64,000 bases of DNA from positions 35,788,333 through 35,852,332 of the forward strand of contig OX419756.1 of the NCBI GenBank assembly GCA_948567375.1. Reading direction: 5' to 3'. Each line of letters begins with the position of its first letter. Position 1 is the first letter of the stretch. Position numbers and translations under genes: made by a program. A model generated the notes under the pieces. The model was not told the DNA's origin, made no database searches, and saw nothing but the letters and a program-made list of their open reading frames with translations. Source of the stretch: Lunularia cruciata. Lineage: Eukaryota; Streptophyta; Marchantiopsida; Lunulariales; Lunulariaceae. This document shows positions 1 through 10,970 of the stretch, in pieces.

Positions 1-790
1 AATAAGCTGCAACAAATGTGGAAAGGAGGTGCATTACACAAGAGAATGCAGAGGTGAGCAAAACCTCTCAAGAAGAAAGCCGCACAATGTGGCTAATCCT
101 AGAGGTCAAGCCAATGCTCTAACAACAAAAAGTATTTTACTCATTGCTAGTTCTAGCATTGCCACAAGCATCAATCATCTACACAATGATTTTTGGTGTG
201 TTGATGACGGAGCTTCACAAAACATGAATAATACACAAGCATGGTTCCAATATTTCAAGAAGATTGAAGAAGGAACCTAGCTTGTGTATGTTGTTAACAA
301 TCAAAAGGTGTGGGTTGATGGAGTGAGAAACATCTTGATTTCTTGTAATCTTGGTGCAAAAAGACAAGGAGGAGTAATCAAAGGAGTTCTCTATGTTCCA
401 AAGTTGTAGTACAATGTATTAAGCATTGGTAAAGTAGTACACAAAGGCATCCAAACCACCTAAACCAAAGAGTGCTACTATCAAGAGAAAGGTGGAGCAA
501 TGGTGATAAAGGTTGTTTTCAATTCAAAGCTTTACAGACTTCAGATCATAATTACCAAGATAAGTAACATTTCCCAAGCAAACTCTACTGTTGCAAATGA
601 TGAGGAGAGTGAGAAGCTAAAAAAGCAAAAACAATCTCAAAAGTTAGATATTGCACTTTGGCACCAAATACATGGTGCCAAAGTGCTTGCTCATCTCAAT
701 CTTACCTTCATTAGGAAGATGGAGAGAGAAGAAATAGAAGAGCATTTAAAACCAAATGAGGTTGGTAGTCAAAAGTCTATTCTACTATGA
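1..790 (+). pseudogene. copia gag end, protease and GAG-pre-integrase remnant
   Basis: Bases 8-49 encode a CX2CX4HX4C zinc knuckle (cysteines at 8, 17 and 47, histidine at 32), the nucleic-acid binding end of Gag. About 190-230 encodes the protease active-site region as F-W-C-V-D-D-G-A-S, where copia normally has D-S-G; the Ser is replaced by Asp. A V-L-Y-V-P-K-L strand follows near 390. The L-W-H motif of the GAG-pre-integrase domain is near 655. In-frame stops at about 278-280 and 406-408 break the protein. Confidence 0.8.
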
Positions 791-819
791 TGAATGTGTT
801 GTAGGAAAGTAACACAGAT

Positions 820-1510
820 TACCTTTTGCAAAATCTAGCAATAGTAGAGGCAAGTACAAAGTTAGAAAAAAATTTCATAGTGATGTTTATGTTCAATGAG
901 CATGAGCTAAATAGGAAGATCAAGATATTATCTCCTTTGTAAGATGATACTAGTGGTTTCAGACTTGTATTTTTCTTGAAAGAAAAGTTAGAAACTATAT
1001 GTTGCTTCAAACAACTTCACACATATGTAGAAATTCAATGTGGAGTGAACATCAAGAGACTAAGATCTGATAGAGGAGGCAAATAAACAAGAAAGAAATT
1101 TGTTTTTGTATGGAGTGTTGGATTATTCCATGAACTTACAATGCCTTACACTCCAAAGAAAAATGGTATCTCATGAAGAGATCATAGAATAATGTTTGAA
1201 GCAGCAAGAAGCACATTGCTTTCTAGCAAGCTATCTAGAGAGTTGTGGGCAGAAGAAATAGGAGCTGCTACACATGTTCTACATAGAGCTTTTTAGGAGA
1301 TTTTTAGAGAAAACTTCTTTCAAGCTTTGGCATGAAACAAAACCAACAATTGCACATTTGATACTTTTGGTTGCTCAATCTTTGTGCACACACCAAAGGG
1401 TCAAAGAAAGAAGTTTGATCCAAAGGGACAAGAGATGTCTTTTTTGGCATATACTTCAGAATCCAAAGCCTTCAGATCATGGGATAAAAGAAGAACTTGA
1501 TATGTGAAAA
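820..1510 (+). pseudogene. copia integrase core remnant
   Basis: The clearest part is around 1135-1260. There P-Y-T-P-K-K-N-G is followed by an E-A-A-R-S-T-L-L type helix and L-W-A-E-E, the usual end of the copia integrase catalytic core. A stop interrupts the region just after N-G. A G-x-K-x-K-F-D-P-K-G like stretch at about 1400-1440 resembles the segment after the core. Several frame changes and stops mean no functional product. Confidence 0.7.
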
Positions 1511-1919
1511 TAAGGATGTCAAGTTCAAACAGGAGCAACCTGATCATCTTCATTTACAAATGCTAAACTTAGTCACATATTATCTTCAAGAGAGAGATGA
1601 AGAGCAAATTAATGCTAGGATGAGCATTGATGAGATAAAAGTTGATGGAGTGTCTCCACAAGCTTATAAGGATTCTACAAAGCAAGCTATAGAAGAATCA
1701 GAAAGTAAGACTAGCATTTGTCCACTTCAAGAATCTGATTTGCAAGTGAGCTTAACTTCAACCACTCAAAATAGAGGAAATTGTAGAAGTGGGAGAATGA
1801 GAAGACCACCACAAAGACTTAGTGATTAGGATTATTGTAAGAAATCTTATGCTTGGATTGTCGTAGCTAAGATTGAAGGAGGAGATGTAGATTTAGATCT
1901 TGTTCATTTCTAAGATGCA

Positions 1920-2480
1920 GTGCAATCACTTGAGTTGGTGAAGGCCATGGATGAGGAATTCAAGTCTGTGGAGCAGAACAAGACTTGGAAGCTAACAACA
2001 TTGCTTGAAGGGAGAAAATCAACCAAATGTAAGGGGGTTTATAGAACCAAGTTTGATGCTAAGGGTAACATCTCAAGGCACAAGGCTAGATTTGTAGCCA
2101 AGGAATATTCATAACTTGCAAAATTTGACTATAAGGAGACATTTGCTCCAATAGTTAAGTTTGATTCCATCAGATCTGCTCTTTCACTAACTGTAGTGGA
2201 AGACATGAAATAGCACAATTTGACATCAAGACAAATTTTCTTAATAGAGATTTGCATGAGGAAATTTACATGGAGCAACCACAAGGATACATAGAAGCTG
2301 GAAAGGAGAAGAGTGTTTGCAGATTGCTAAAGAATCTTTATGGCTTGAAGCAAGTCTCAAGGAAATTGAATTGGAAGTTTGATTACTTCCTAGTGAGGTA
2401 TGGATTGCAAGCATCACTTTCTGATCCTTGTATGTACTATGGATTTGGAGTAGTCTTTTATCTTTGTAGGTAATGGACTG
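1920..2480 (+). pseudogene. copia reverse transcriptase remnant
   Basis: The first half (1920-2114) has the typical A-M-D-E-E-F opening, N-K-T-W, then K-A-R-F-V-A-K, ending in a stop. The second half (2252-2473) is in another frame and carries E-E-I-Y-M-E-Q-P-Q-G-Y, C-R-L-L-K-N-L-Y-G-L-K-Q and S-D-P-C-M-Y, standard copia RT landmarks. The block that should hold the catalytic Y-x-D-D is degenerate. A frameshift separates the halves near 2210-2250. Confidence 0.85.
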
Positions 2481-2589
2481 ATTTGTGGGAAAGATAAATC
2501 TCACATTGCTATCATGTTAGATCACCTTGGTAGAGAGTTTATAGTTACACATGGAGAAGCAAAATGTTATATAGGATTTTGGGTATTTC

Positions 2590-3010
2590 ATGATAGAAAA
2601 AACTAAAAATCAGATTGACTCAAGAAAGATATGTAGAATCAATCATAAACTGGTTCAATCTTGCAGATGCACATCTAATAGCTACTCTTGCATATCCAAA
2701 TGCTAGATTACAAGTGAAAGAAAGTGAACCAATTGGAGCACCCTACCAAGAGGCAATAGTATGTCTAATGTATGATATGATAGGTATAAGAACTGACATA
2801 GCTTAAGTTTTTTGCATAATAGCAAAATTCAATTCTAATCCTTCATCTCCACACTATGAAGCAGTGAAGAGAATTTTCAAGTACCTCAAAGGTACTTTAG
2901 ATTACGGATTAAAATTCAGTGGAGCTTCTAGTCCTAGTGATAATCTAGTTAGATACTACGATGTTGATTTTATGGGTGAGTATTTAGGTCTTACCTCAAA
3001 GAAAGTTGTA
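2590..3010 (+). pseudogene. copia RT thumb / RNase H remnant
   Basis: A T-Q-E-R-Y-V-E-S-I-I segment at about 2615-2645 is followed after a stop near 2805 by H-Y-E-A-V-K-R-I-F-K-Y-L-K-G-T-L-D-Y-G-L (about 2850-2910). This connects RT to RNase H in copia elements. The D-x-D of RNase H can be guessed at about 2955-2975 (Y-Y-D-V-D-F). The domain then loses similarity, so it is truncated as well as frame-broken. Confidence 0.75.
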
Positions 3011-3222
3011 GTTCATTCCATCAAGACACTGGTGGCATAGTCAAGAAGCTTGAGCAGTGGGATGTGTGAGCAGCAGCCTGGAGAAGCAAGGCCAGACAAC
3101 ACAACCAAGGTTTTCAGTAGCTTAGAACCTACATAGTAGCCTGCAAGTATTCCTTTCCTCATTTCATGCAACTAGATTTGAAATAAGAGGAAGTATGCAG
3201 AAGAGCTTTGCATACCTTTCTG

Positions 3223-3399
3223 TACTCCTTGTAATTAAAAATGCTGTGCAGATTTGCCTCAGTATTTACAACAGTTTTGAAACAGTTCCAAGGTAAGTAT
3301 TTAAATAAAAATACCTTTTCTTACTCCTTGTAATTAAAAATGCTGAGCAAATTCGCTTCAATATTTACGATAGTTATGAAACAGTTCCAAGGTAAGTAT
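3223..3399. repeat. Diverged 78-base tandem pair, 99-base spacing
   Basis: Blocks 3223-3300 and 3322-3399 both run from tactccttgtaattaaaaat to cagttccaaggtaagtat with scattered substitutions. Each ends in a perfect splice-donor-like sequence. No coding function is visible. It lies just right of the copia remnant. Confidence 0.8.
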
Positions 3400-3850
3400 A
3401 AGTAGAGACGATATAAGATAATATTAAGAAAGTCACTAGAACCAAATATAGAATATAAGTTAACTTTGGGTGCGTGATGGCATGTACTTTTTATAGAACG
3501 AGGTAATTATCGTCATATTTGACACTAGCAAGTTTCCATATTTAAAAATATTTAATCTCCTCTTCTTCTTTTTTCCTGACCACGTTCCTCAATTTGAACT
3601 GGCTATTTAGGGTACACTTTCTGAATGGACTGTGGCTACCGTAAAACGAGATATTTGCATGATGTGAATTGAGCTTGAGACAGGTGATAGTTCTACCGGC
3701 GACACCCTGGCAAGATGGAACTGTAACCTTAAGTGCAGCCGGAGCCGGCGGGACCATGTGGTCACATACCTGGAGGCAACCAGTTTTCTGATTACAAAAG
3801 AATCATCTATACGAAAGACTATAATTGACTTGAATTGGGATCTGAAGGGA
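3400..3850. other. Non-coding spacer, nothing recognised
   Basis: Stop codons are frequent in all frames. A short GC-rich patch at about 3690-3765 has no recognisable motif. Confidence 0.5.
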
Positions 3851-3935
3851 AAGAGAAGAAGGCGACCGCGTAGGAAAAACGAAGGATGGAAGACCCCATC
3901 AAGCCGTACAAGGGAGAGAAATAGGATGGGCTCTA
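3851..3935 (+). repeat. Dispersed repeat family R1, copy 1
   Basis: Contains the family core: ggcgaccgcg, aaaaacgaaggatgg, gaagaccccatcaagcc and gtacaagggagaga. It stops just after the core and lacks the ggggctaagcccc hairpin seen in longer copies. The family has no visible coding capacity. Confidence 0.8.
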
Positions 3936-5382
3936 TGTAATCTAGATGTATACAAAGTCAGAGAGAACAGGTTGCCTACTATCCGATGCAAGGTATCGTC
4001 TGAGACGTATCATACGCCAACGATTATTCCTCTTTCTGACGAGAAAAGCTCAAGTAATTGTGAAAGCTTCTTCAGCTAAAGCCTCATCCAATCTACCGCC
4101 TTGTTCAGCATGCACCATACATTCCTATAGGGAAAGACAAGAAAGCAGCCAATGGGGAGTGGAGGGCTGGGGAATGAAGCAAAGAATGATCTAAAGGCCA
4201 ATTTATGCGTCCTCCTCTCCCTGAGGGTCCCCGAAAGCCGACCAACAGATGGCAAAGATTGCGCAGACTCCTTGAACTGCTAAGCAGTAGGTCTCGTACT
4301 GCGAGTGATCTTCATTGACCATCGAATAAATGCCATCACTAGCTAAGTCTTACACCTTGTGTAAGTTAGAATCAGCAAATGAAGATCCAAGAGTTTCATT
4401 CCATGTTTCTGCTAGCCGCTCCGCGACTACTGGACGGTTGATATTTGAAGGCCATCCTCCATTGGTTCTTCGGTCTCGACCAAAACCACCTTAACACACT
4501 CACATACCGCTAGCGCTAAGCGGACTGCACTAATCACGGGAAGACGCGAACTTAATACTTTGATTTTTAACCTCACCGTCGGACCTGCAGATATTCAGCT
4601 CCAAATGAGAAAAGACAAAATGTCCGACCGAAAGTGCACCACATGTTGGCCAAAGGAAAGCTTTTGAAGGAGCTAAGGAGAGGAAAAGTAGCCTCCTTCA
4701 CGTGAAGTGAACAAGAAATATCAAGGTATTCCTAATTTGCAATCCACGTCTTCACGTGCCCAATTGGCCCTTTCTTGCATTTCGACGGGTTAAGAATCGC
4801 CAATGGGCTTGCATTATTCAGCAACGAATCGAGTGCATGATAACTCGACGAACTGATGTGTGAGCATTATGGTTGTAGAGACAGACTCTACTATGTCTCC
4901 AATCATGACCATGAGACTTTTTTCAGCATTAGAGGATCTAAATTGCCAGAACGAATCAGCAACTTCATTGGCTTTTCAAGACATATGTGTACCGTAACAA
5001 CCTTTCTTGGTTGTTAGTTCCATGGTTATCCGATTAGGATCACTAATCAGGATACGGATTAGTTAACCCTTTACATCTGCATGCAGAAAAATGGTTGAGT
5101 GTTCGGCACAAATGTACGATACATCAGATCAACTTTTGAAAGATGTGTGAAAGATAGCATTGGTAGAGATGGATAATGTGGCAAAGGACTTAGAGACTAT
5201 CGCTGCAACTATTCTGACTAGACATAAGCAAAGTCAGAATTGTCAAGCTTCACAGTGGTCTTTTAACTTAATTTTAGGCGAATGAAAGATCACTCATCGT
5301 GTTAGGGATAAATTTTCTGAAGTCTCCCTCGGCTCTGGTTATCGGCTCTATAAATATGGTAAGTGAAATAAAAGTGAAAGCT
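3936..5382. other. Non-coding, small inverted repeats only
   Basis: No ORF with family resemblance. Short hairpins occur, such as taacaacc / ggttgtta near 4995-5020 and cttacac / gtgtaag near 4347-4366. CACGTG motifs lie near 4698 and 4753, the first inside ttcacgtgaa. No transposon motif is recognised. Confidence 0.4.
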
Positions 5383-5541
5383 ACGCATAGGATAACAAGA
5401 AGGATACGAAGACCCACTTGAGAGATAAACTGGAGTTAAACTATGATAGTAGTGGAATGAAAAATATGTCCTGATGCATCCAGGATGTCAAAGGTTTGTT
5501 ATGTAATCCAAATGATCCACACATCCAAAGAAACATCACCT

Positions 5542-5624
5542 AGTGTGATTGTTATCCTATAGATTGCATCATATAGTGATCTTTGTATTATATATGATGC
5601 AATCTATAAGATAACAATCACACT
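5542..5624. repeat. 34-bp inverted repeat, one mismatch, 15-base loop
   Basis: Left arm 5542-5575 pairs with right arm 5591-5624 over 34 bases with a single mismatch (C/T). The loop is 5576-5590. Confidence 0.95.
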
Positions 5625-5631
5625 CTACAAT

Positions 5632-5663
5632 AGTACTCTTTGTAGAGCTCTACAAAGAGTACT
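5632..5663. repeat. Perfect palindrome without spacer, about 32 bp
   Basis: The sequence reads agtactctttgtagag then its exact reverse complement, centred on gagctc near 5647. It lies 8 bases after the 34-bp inverted repeat. Confidence 0.9.
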
Positions 5664-5760
5664 CTTTATAGCAATGGATATAAGTTGTCTAAAAAAATTA
5701 CAAAATAAAATGTAAAAGTGAAATTGATACCCTTATCATCTATTACCATCTAGTATGGTA

Positions 5761-6287
5761 AGGTCCAAAGTAATTCTTGACAACCTTGTTAATTTTAAGA
5801 TCCATAGCTCTACATAACTCCAAGGTTAGAGTAACAAATGGGTACACTCGTATACTTGGAGATTCTTGATTCCTACTGTTTTTCTTAACCCTCATCTAAG
5901 GAGATAGGTAATCTCCCTTTCCAAAACTACCTTGCATATGAGATCTATAACCACAACATCCATTATTATCATTATATCATTTTAGACCAAATTCATATTT
6001 GCCCAAACTTGTGTTGTCAGTGATGCATACCAACACTCCCACCACGTGAAGTTTCCATTCTTTTGTGCACTCATAAGTACTATATTTCATTGTATTATAG
6101 TTATCTTTTGACCTTCAAAGAGACAACAAGTCATAAAGACACTTGGTACCTCCAAGGTAATCTCACCACGCAAATATGAAATGTAAATATGAAGACCAAA
6201 CCTAAGCATAACATTAAAATTGTAAAAAAAGGTAAAAAATGTAAGTTAAAATACCTTAATGTAAGGATCCTTTGGGATCACCCTTTG
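5761..6287. other. AT-rich non-coding spacer
   Basis: No ORF, repeat partner or motif was recognised. Confidence 0.4.
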
Positions 6288-6650
6288 ATCAAATACATGG
6301 ATTGGTGACATGTCAAAAAGCTACACTCTTAGATTAGTTACATGTATTGGTGACATGTCAACTCTAGTCCCATTTGGTAAGTCAAACAAGTTTGACCAAA
6401 GGGAATCTTTTGAGAATTTGTTTTAAAAAACTCAGAACAGAATGGAAGTGGTACTGTTGGGAAGATCTTGATGAGAAAAAATGAGGAGGAGGATGCAACT
6501 CCTTTTCCACTAAGGGAGAGTAAGTTTTATTTCTTGAGTACTACTTCTTTTGTTTAGACCTCCAAAATTGGTTCTTAAGTTTTGGTGTGTTTTTGGCCTC
6601 TGCCCTATTAGTGGAGGCCTCTTTTGGGGACTCCTCTATCTGATCCACTT
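6288..6650 (-). repeat. LTR-like block, inverted relative to 60020-60420
   Basis: Read on the - strand the block is colinear with 60020-60420. Shared strings include the stretch around cttctactaatag / ctccactaatag, the tctcatcaagatcttcccaac / tctcgtcgagagctttccaac pair, the caaacttgtttgac motif and gacatgtcacc. The - strand copy shows T or A where the 60-kb copy has C or G at many places. Probably a solo LTR or fragment; termini are not defined. Confidence 0.7.
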
Positions 6651-8200
6651 AGATCATCATGTATAGCATCTCTAATCATAGAACAAGCCAATTTATGCCT
6701 TTAGATAATTTGTGTAGCTAATGGTATTACACTTGTACATTGACCAAAGTAAGAGCAAGGATACGCCTTAGTAGCATAAAGAATAGATATTTCATGTAGA
6801 AGATAATGTAGAGCATCTATAATGATCATTCCATCAAAAAAGAAGACTCCAAACCTCTAGTCCAATCAAAATGTAAAGAAGAAAAGGCAAAAACATCACC
6901 TTACAGGTGAGAGGTCAAATCAACTCTTGTTTATGTATAATAATCTTTGGACAGAAAATGATCATTCCCATACATCTCCAATATTGGTTTATTAATAACG
7001 ACAAAACTATTGGATAACAAAGATTCCAAGAGTGCACAACTACCTAAGAATATTATAGGTGTTACATCTTCCATAAAAAAAACATGCCTACTTTCAGTGT
7101 AAATTAGTAAAGATGTTTGACTATATGCCAAATCTCCTATCAAACACTCAAAAGTCCTTACTTAATTCTATAATTAAAGAATTCAATAATACTCCTATCA
7201 AAGCGTTTCAAATGTCATAAGAAGGTCAAAGAAGAGGAAATTGTACAAAGTAGGTATATTGGTCAACAAGTAATATTAAAGGAGAGTATTCTAGAAGCCA
7301 ATAACAGATCAACTAATAAAGAAATATCATTGTATAAAGATTATTATATGTTAGAATGGTGCTAAAGAACCTATGATAAAATCCTTAGACATTATTTGCA
7401 CTCTAAGAATGTGTAAGGCATTTGTAAATGTAATATACATTTCTTGAAGAGATCATGTCATACACTTTGATATGTTTACTCAAGCCTACAAGATGAAGTT
7501 TGATAGTAAAGAAGTCAAAGACATTTTCAATTTGGTTTATAAGGTCCATAATGTGGACATCATTTGCAAATGATGACCAATACACTTCCTAAATAAAAAG
7601 AAACTTACCACTAATAATAAATTTGTGTAAGCAAGTTCTAATTGAAAGACACAACTTGGCATGACAAAAGCAGTACATAGAAGAGCTAAAAATTAAGTCA
7701 TGGCAAATAAAGATCCTCTTGGAAGCTCTCTTTGTTGTGAACTGGCAATCGATTGAAGAACAAGAACTACTTGCAATGCTTATAGTCAAGATAAGAAAGA
7801 AGACATTAGAATTACCACATAGAATGAATAAGAATTCATAAAAGATTCACAAAGACTCCCTAAGCTCTAGATATAGAATTACAAGATAATATGAAAATAA
7901 TTCTCAACATGCACTTGTAAGACAACCTAATCTAGATAGATATCTAGGAGTTGCTAGAATGTCAAGAGATACAGTCTGACAACCTCATGTTCTAGATTAA
8001 TGTATTGTTTGAAGTGAGAATGATATTATTGAAGGAAATTACTATAACTAACAATGAAAAATAAGGTGTCCTTAATAGTAATTGGTCTAATACTCCTTAT
8101 GTCCTTCACTTGTGGAAAATTTAAACTAGTATTTGACTAATTAACATAAGAATTTTCTCCATCTTACTACTATATCTACATGGGAGAACTTTATATAACC
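6651..8200. other. AT-rich DNA, possibly decayed transposon coding sequence
   Basis: Short open stretches of 60-70 codons occur on the - strand at 6931-7143, 7403-7585 and 7589-7789. None carries a motif I recognise. The density suggests decayed coding DNA but this is a guess. Confidence 0.3.
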
Positions 8201-8210
8201 ACTAAAGAGA

Positions 8211-8693
8211 TCATCTATGTAGAAGTAGTCTCTGAGATGCTTGTAAAAAATTATAATAATCACCTTGAGGAGAGGCATGTGCATAATAGATGGGTAAAAG
8301 GTAAGCTATCAAGACATAAAGATCCTTAGGCTTACACACTAAGGTCTCTACTAGTGTTCCTTCTCTTGGTAGAGAATGTAAAAGGCTTAAGGAGGAAATA
8401 GTATTGTTAGTTGAACTAGCCAAAGTGTGCAAGACTTGTGCTGGTCTACTAAATCCTTTAACTTGACCCAAGATACTACACAATTGTAACCAAGTAGAAT
8501 TTGTATCATCACCTAAAACATATAATCCAAACAAACTCCTCTTATAAGGTAACACAATCCCTAATTGGAATCTACAAAATTGAGCAACCACTTTTTTGTG
8601 TCTTACATGTCCATGTCTAGCATGACAAAGAGAGAAACATAAGAATAAAAGAAATAAAAACCATGTCAACTCATCCAAGGGATTACATGCCAA
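8211..8693 (-). pseudogene. 160-codon ORF, unrecognised, possible retroelement remnant
   Basis: The longest uninterrupted stretch in the left third of the window. A C-H-A-R-H-G-H-V near residue 25 faintly recalls the W-H-x-R-L-G-H of copia polyproteins, and G-L-Y-V-L appears later. The order of the two is reversed compared with copia, so the similarity may be chance. It starts with a Leu/Phe-rich stretch that could look like a signal or membrane segment. No homolog is recognised, no splice context is seen and repeats surround it. It may not be expressed. Confidence 0.2.
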
Positions 8694-8718
8694 TCAATTG
8701 AGTGGTAAAGAAAACGCC

Positions 8719-8956
8719 TATCTAGCCTATAATGGAAGTGCACAAGGAAAGCTATGGAATAAATGTGGATATGCAAAAGTAGCCTTAAATAACCTCAAGA
8801 TATATCATGCTTTGAACGCTAGTCACTCCAAAAAGCATATCTAGCCTCAACATGGAAGTGCACAAGGAAAGCTATGGAATAAATGTGCATATGGAAAAGG
8901 GGGCTGAAATAATCCAAAGATATAGCATGTTTAGAATGCTAACCATTTCCATAACT
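8719..8956. repeat. Tandem duplication, 119-base unit
   Basis: Unit 1 begins at 8719 and unit 2 at 8838; both start tatctagcct and share tggaagtgcacaaggaaagc. They differ by point changes only. Confidence 0.85.
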
Positions 8957-10010
8957 TGATCAATATATAAGAGTAAAAAAAAAGGATCAATAGATATGTA
9001 ATTTTGGATATTACACTATTAATATGATTGTTCGCCTCAAATGGACATAACAAGGGGTACTCTCATAGTTCTTATGCATCTTTCTTGCACGAGTGAGTAA
9101 GTGTGCATGCCATACCAAGTATGACGTATGGTTTGGGTTGGGGTTTTTGCTCCCTCTCATTGGGCTTCCATGCCCCCCTCCCTTCTTGCCGGGTGGTGCT
9201 TCGTACTCCTTTCTTTTCTTCATGGTATACTATTGGCTCTCCTTTTCTCATCCAGCGCTGCTCTAAAGGAGTGCAACCATGGCTAGCATAAAAGTAAAGA
9301 ATAATATTATAGGATATTCTATCTTATATCATACCAGACATGCAAAACCACGACCCATCTAACACCAAAAAAGTGCTAACTCTCCATCTAGAGACTACAC
9401 ATCCGTAACATAAGTTCTATTTCCTATATCCATTGTTTTCAAACTAAGTTACAATAGAGTATGAAAACCAAGAAATTAGAAACAAAAAAATTTATCCATC
9501 ACTCTCACACCCTAAAGCATCAGTCAAACCTTAAAGGATTAAGTAAACTCATGTTTTACTACAACAATTTTTTCTATAACCTTCAATTTTGATATCAATG
9601 AAAAAAAAGTTCCAACAAAACGAATCACCTGTATTTTTAACTTGTTTCCTAATGTCCATTTGAAAATTGAAATTACTGTCGAGTCCCTCAATGTCTCTCG
9701 AGCGTCGGCCCCTCTGTCGATTCCTTCCGGCAACGAGGGATAGGAGAACCTGACATGCAGAAATGCATATGTATTCGTTTGGTGGTTAATCACTTCCCAA
9801 CAGACCCATTATCATCATTGGAAGACTTGTCTTACTATATATCCTTTATCAAACGGTTAAAAACTTTCAATCTGCTTCTTACGAAGCAAATTATAAGCTT
9901 CTTACGAATCTGCTTTTTACGAAGTTGCACACATGGGATGCGTTCTTCAATGTAAACCGAAAGCACAGGTTTGTCTCGTTATCTCACATAAATGTGTTCA
10001 TCTTGGCTAG
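8957..10010. other. Non-coding spacer
   Basis: A small triplicated gcttcttacgaa-like motif lies at 9875-9925. No gene, RNA or transposon motif was recognised. The open stretches at 9011-9223 (-) and 9539-9793 (-) have no recognisable content. Confidence 0.4.
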
Positions 10011-10012
10011 GG

Positions 10013-10115
10013 AAAAAGGCTACAGTGTAGGAAAAATGAAGGATGGGAAGACCCCATCAAGCCCTACAAGGGAGAGACAAAAAAGGTAACATGGGGCTAA
10101 GCCCCAATAGAGTCT
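10013..10115 (+). repeat. Dispersed repeat family R1, copy 2 (long form)
   Basis: Carries the core gaaggatgggaagacccc and acaagggagagacaaaa, then ggggctaagccccaatagag containing a 5-bp hairpin, ending at agtct. The R1-associated segment at 10189-10330 follows. Confidence 0.85.
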
Positions 10116-10188
10116 GTATGAGAAATCTGCCCTACCGCACCTAAGATATCCGAGCTATGCAAGTCGTACGGTCTACACACAACTGGAG

Positions 10189-10330
10189 CATCCGAAGAAA
10201 CATCACCTAATGTGATTGCTCTCTTATGGATTGCACCAGCCATTGCCCTCTGTAGAGCAATGGATACACGCTATCTAAAATATGCTACAAAGTATGAGAG
10301 TGAGAATGGTACCCTGTCGCCTAACATGAT
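10189..10330 (+). repeat. R1-associated segment, sister of 5518-5760
   Basis: Shares aaacatcaccta, tgtgattg, attgca and gagcaatggata with the 5.5-kb copy, but has a simple ccctctgtagagc junction where that copy has two inverted repeats. Confidence 0.75.
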
Positions 10331-10349
10331 AAACTCTCTCGCACTCCCT

Positions 10350-10553
10350 GACAAATGTGTCAAATGCCATGTCCAAATACCATGCTAGGGAGAGATTTGA
10401 GAAATCCATACTCCTGATATTTGGCTTATTTTAGTTCGCATAAATGGAAAGGAAAGGTGACAAATGTGTCAAATGCCATGCTAGGGAGAGATTTGAAAAA
10501 TCCCTGCTCCTGATATTTGGCTTATTTTCGTTCGCATAAATGGAAAGGAAAGG
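10350..10553 (+). repeat. Tandem duplication, 109-base spacing
   Basis: Unit 1 is 10350-10458 and unit 2 is 10459-10553; both start gacaaatgtgtcaaatgccatg. Unit 1 has about 13 extra bases near its start, including a second ccatg. Both contain gatatttggcttatttt and ttcgcataaatggaaagg. Unit 2 runs directly into R1 copy 3. Confidence 0.85.
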
Positions 10554-10650
10554 CGACCCCGGAGGAAAAACGAAGGATGGAAAGACCCATCAAACCGTAC
10601 AAGGGAGAGAAAAAAAGGTAAAATGGGGCGCTAAGCCCCAATAGAGTCTT
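10551..10650 (+). repeat. Dispersed repeat family R1, copy 3 (long form)
   Basis: Core aaaaacgaaggatgg and acaagggagagaaaaaaagg, then ggggcgctaagccccaatag to agtct. The hairpin has two extra bases compared with copy 2. Confidence 0.85.
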
Positions 10651-10970
10651 GGTTCGCATAAATTGGGGGAAGTCTGAAATACAGCAGTTATCCTGTCTGT
10701 ATTCTAGTGATTTTTCTTGAGACGGTTGGACGGTGATAAAAATTGGAATCAATTCTGCACGTGAATGTACTTACTTTAGAAGGCAATCTGCTTAATAAGG
10801 GCCCTTATCAAGAACCGTAACCTATGAGAATGCTTATACTGATCTGAGAATAGAAGGGTTACTTGGTTAATTCGCCTCTCGTTTACGTAAATGAAAGTCA
10901 ACTTGTGTCTAGGGAAGATGTTTATGTACAAATTGGCACATATCGATACTATTGTCACCAACACTATTTG

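Larger units (their letters stand above)
1..3050 (+). mobile_element. Decayed Ty1/copia retrotransposon, 5' end outside the window
   Basis: The pieces follow the copia order on the + strand: Gag zinc knuckle, protease, GAG-pre-integrase, integrase, reverse transcriptase, RNase H. Integrase before reverse transcriptase separates copia from gypsy. The reading frame is broken by many stop codons and frame changes, so the copy is dead. No LTR is recognisable on the right: coding similarity fades within the RNase H region near 3000-3050 and is followed by unrelated sequence. The left part lies outside the window. Family assignment is secure from motif order; the lineage within copia is not determined. 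Confidence 0.9.
5383..5760 (+). repeat. R1-associated composite repeat, palindrome-containing copy
   Basis: A weak R1 core (aagaaggatacgaagaccc) near 5397 is followed at 5518-5760 by a segment homologous to 10189-10330: the shared string aaacatcacct, then a related tgtgattg...attgca...agcaatggata stretch. This copy contains two inserted inverted repeats absent from the sister (5542-5624 and about 5632-5663). Confidence 0.7.

Noticed and set aside
8211..8693. Reading of the 160-codon ORF as a clear copia polyprotein
   Set aside because: The H-A-R-H-G-H and G-L-Y-V-L motifs are in the wrong order and the surrounding residues do not match; kept only as an unrecognised ORF.
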